This document shows positions 41,976-42,462 of a DNA stretch of 42,462 bases, one piece after another. The notes under the pieces were generated by a model. That model was given only the letters and a program-made list of their open reading frames with translations, was not told where the DNA came from and searched no databases. Position 1 is the first letter of the stretch; each line of letters begins with the position of its first letter. The stretch comes from an uncultured Eubacteriales bacterium. Lineage in GTDB: Bacteria; Bacillota; Clostridia; TANB77; CAG-508. The position numbers and the translations under genes were made by a program. Where the stretch lies: assembly GCA_948468315.1 (NCBI GenBank), contig CAOKHL010000015.1, positions 1 to 42,462 of the forward strand. The letters run 5' to 3'.

Positions 41976-42462
41976 ATGACAGAAAAATTTGAAGAAATAG
42001 TTATAGCAGAATTATTTAAATTGTCAGATAAAATAGACAAACTGCAAGATAACATGGAAAAAAGATTTGAACAACAGGATAAAAAGATTGAGGAAAAATT
42101 TAAAGAACAAGAGGAAAAAATTGCAAGAAAATTTGCAGAACAAGACGAGAAAATTGCAAGAAAATTTGCAGAACAAGACGAAAAAATTGCAAAAAAGTTT
42201 GCAGAGCAGGATGAGAAAATTGCAAAAAAGTTTGCAGAGCAGGATGAAAAGATTGAACAAAGGCTTGCCGAACAAGATAAGAAAATACTAGAGTTGTTTA
42301 GACAACAGAACGAAAAAATTGAAAAAAGATTCAAAGAATATGATGAAAAGATAAGAAAACTATTTGATGAAAGATTTGAGCAACATGATAAGGAAATAAG
42401 AAAACTGTTTGATGAAAGATTTGAGCAACATGATAAGGAAATAAGAAAACTGTTTGATGAAA
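41976..42462 (+). CDS. hendecad-repeat coiled-coil protein (partial, runs off the window)
   Basis: ATG 41976 follows AGCAGAGG and a consensus promoter; the frame is open to the right edge (162 codons seen). After residues 1-29 the protein is nine 11-residue units of the type KFAEQDEKIAR with Phe or Leu at the same place in each unit. From about residue 128 it changes to identical 15-residue units, KLFDERFEQHDKEIR. Eleven-residue periodicity predicts a right-handed or straight coiled coil; the 15-mers fit a 4+11 combination. There is no signal peptide. Relatives in Clostridia are repeat-variable proteins of unknown function. No CGG is present. Confidence 0.75.
   Translation, partial: MTEKFEEIVIAELFKLSDKIDKLQDNMEKRFEQQDKKIEEKFKEQEEKIARKFAEQDEKIARKFAEQDEKIAKKFAEQDEKIAKKFAEQDEKIEQRLAEQDKKILELFRQQNEKIEKRFKEYDEKIRKLFDERFEQHDKEIRKLFDERFEQHDKEIRKLFDE
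42063..42356 (+). repeat. 33-bp coding tandem repeats
   Basis: Nine 33-bp units encode 11-residue hendecads; the middle units (about 42129-42260) differ by only a few, mostly silent, A/G changes, suggesting recent unit duplication. Confidence 0.85.
42360..42462 (+). repeat. 45-bp coding tandem repeats, cut by the window edge
   Basis: Units 42360-42404 and 42405-42449 differ at one base (CTA versus CTG) and a third begins at 42450. Confidence 0.9.

Overview
The window is strongly A+T-rich, prefers A-ending codons and uses AGA as its main arginine codon. It encodes an oxygen-independent class III ribonucleotide reductase, the sporulation proteins SpoIIP, YtxC and a SpoVB-type flippase, RNase Y, and a PrpC/PrkC phosphatase-kinase pair. 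This fits an anaerobic, endospore-forming Clostridia-like Firmicute, probably an uncultured gut lineage (inference; no rRNA or tRNA gene is present).

Layout. 1-1.4 kb: a surface or pilin-like protein with a formylglycine-enzyme (FGE) type C-terminal domain. 1.4-5.5 kb: a microprotein, rpmE, a Wzx-type flippase, pth and a C-terminally short RNase G/E. 5.5-7.1 kb: an AAA_14/DUF4143 ATPase cassette preceded by four 33-bp-spaced repeats and bracketed by two near-identical hairpin terminators. 7.0-14.2 kb: a Crp/Fnr regulator divergent from nrdD, then pfkA, a membrane-anchored hypothetical, guaD, a foreign-looking orphan gene, ttcA and tcdA. 14.2-20 kb: a structured tandem-repeat leader, dnaE and the ktrB-ktrA potassium system. 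20-26.8 kb: a YgjP-type metallopeptidase, rny, an M50 protease, prpC, prkC and rpe. 26.8-34.6 kb: mainly minus-strand envelope genes (PBP1A, a bactofilin-like membrane protein, a SpoVB/MurJ flippase, ytxC), with rlmN on the plus strand and a small PBECR-like nuclease. 34.7-42.5 kb: recJ, relA, a metallo-beta-lactamase hydrolase, spoIIP, a ytvI-type permease and a partial hendecad coiled-coil protein.

Main discovery. Nine otherwise well-conserved genes (crp-like, ttcA, dnaE, ktrA, rpe, PBP1A, spoVB/murJ, spoIIP, ytvI) are broken by 14 apparent +1 frameshifts. Every break is at an in-frame CGG codon followed by A (13 times) or G (once). Skipping the C restores the family-typical frame and makes the next codon GGA or GGG (glycine), at a conserved glycine wherever I can judge. 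I scanned the window by eye and found no in-frame CGG in any intact native gene; CGT, CGC and CGA are used normally. The only other in-frame CGG is in the atypical orphan gene at 12263-12493. The codon before CGG ends in T (10), C (2) or G (2), never in A, although A is the favourite third base here. The essential replicative polymerase dnaE carries three sites. The simplest reading is that CGG is not decoded as arginine in this lineage and instead triggers +1 frameshifting, or that CGGR is read as a four-base glycine codon. A systematic sequencing artefact is the main alternative and needs raw reads or peptides to exclude.

Other oddities: NrdD ends before its zinc ribbon and glycyl-radical region, RNase G/E ends before its zinc-link, KtrA lacks its RCK_C domain, and there are two unclassified structured RNA candidates (14.3 kb and 31.6 kb).
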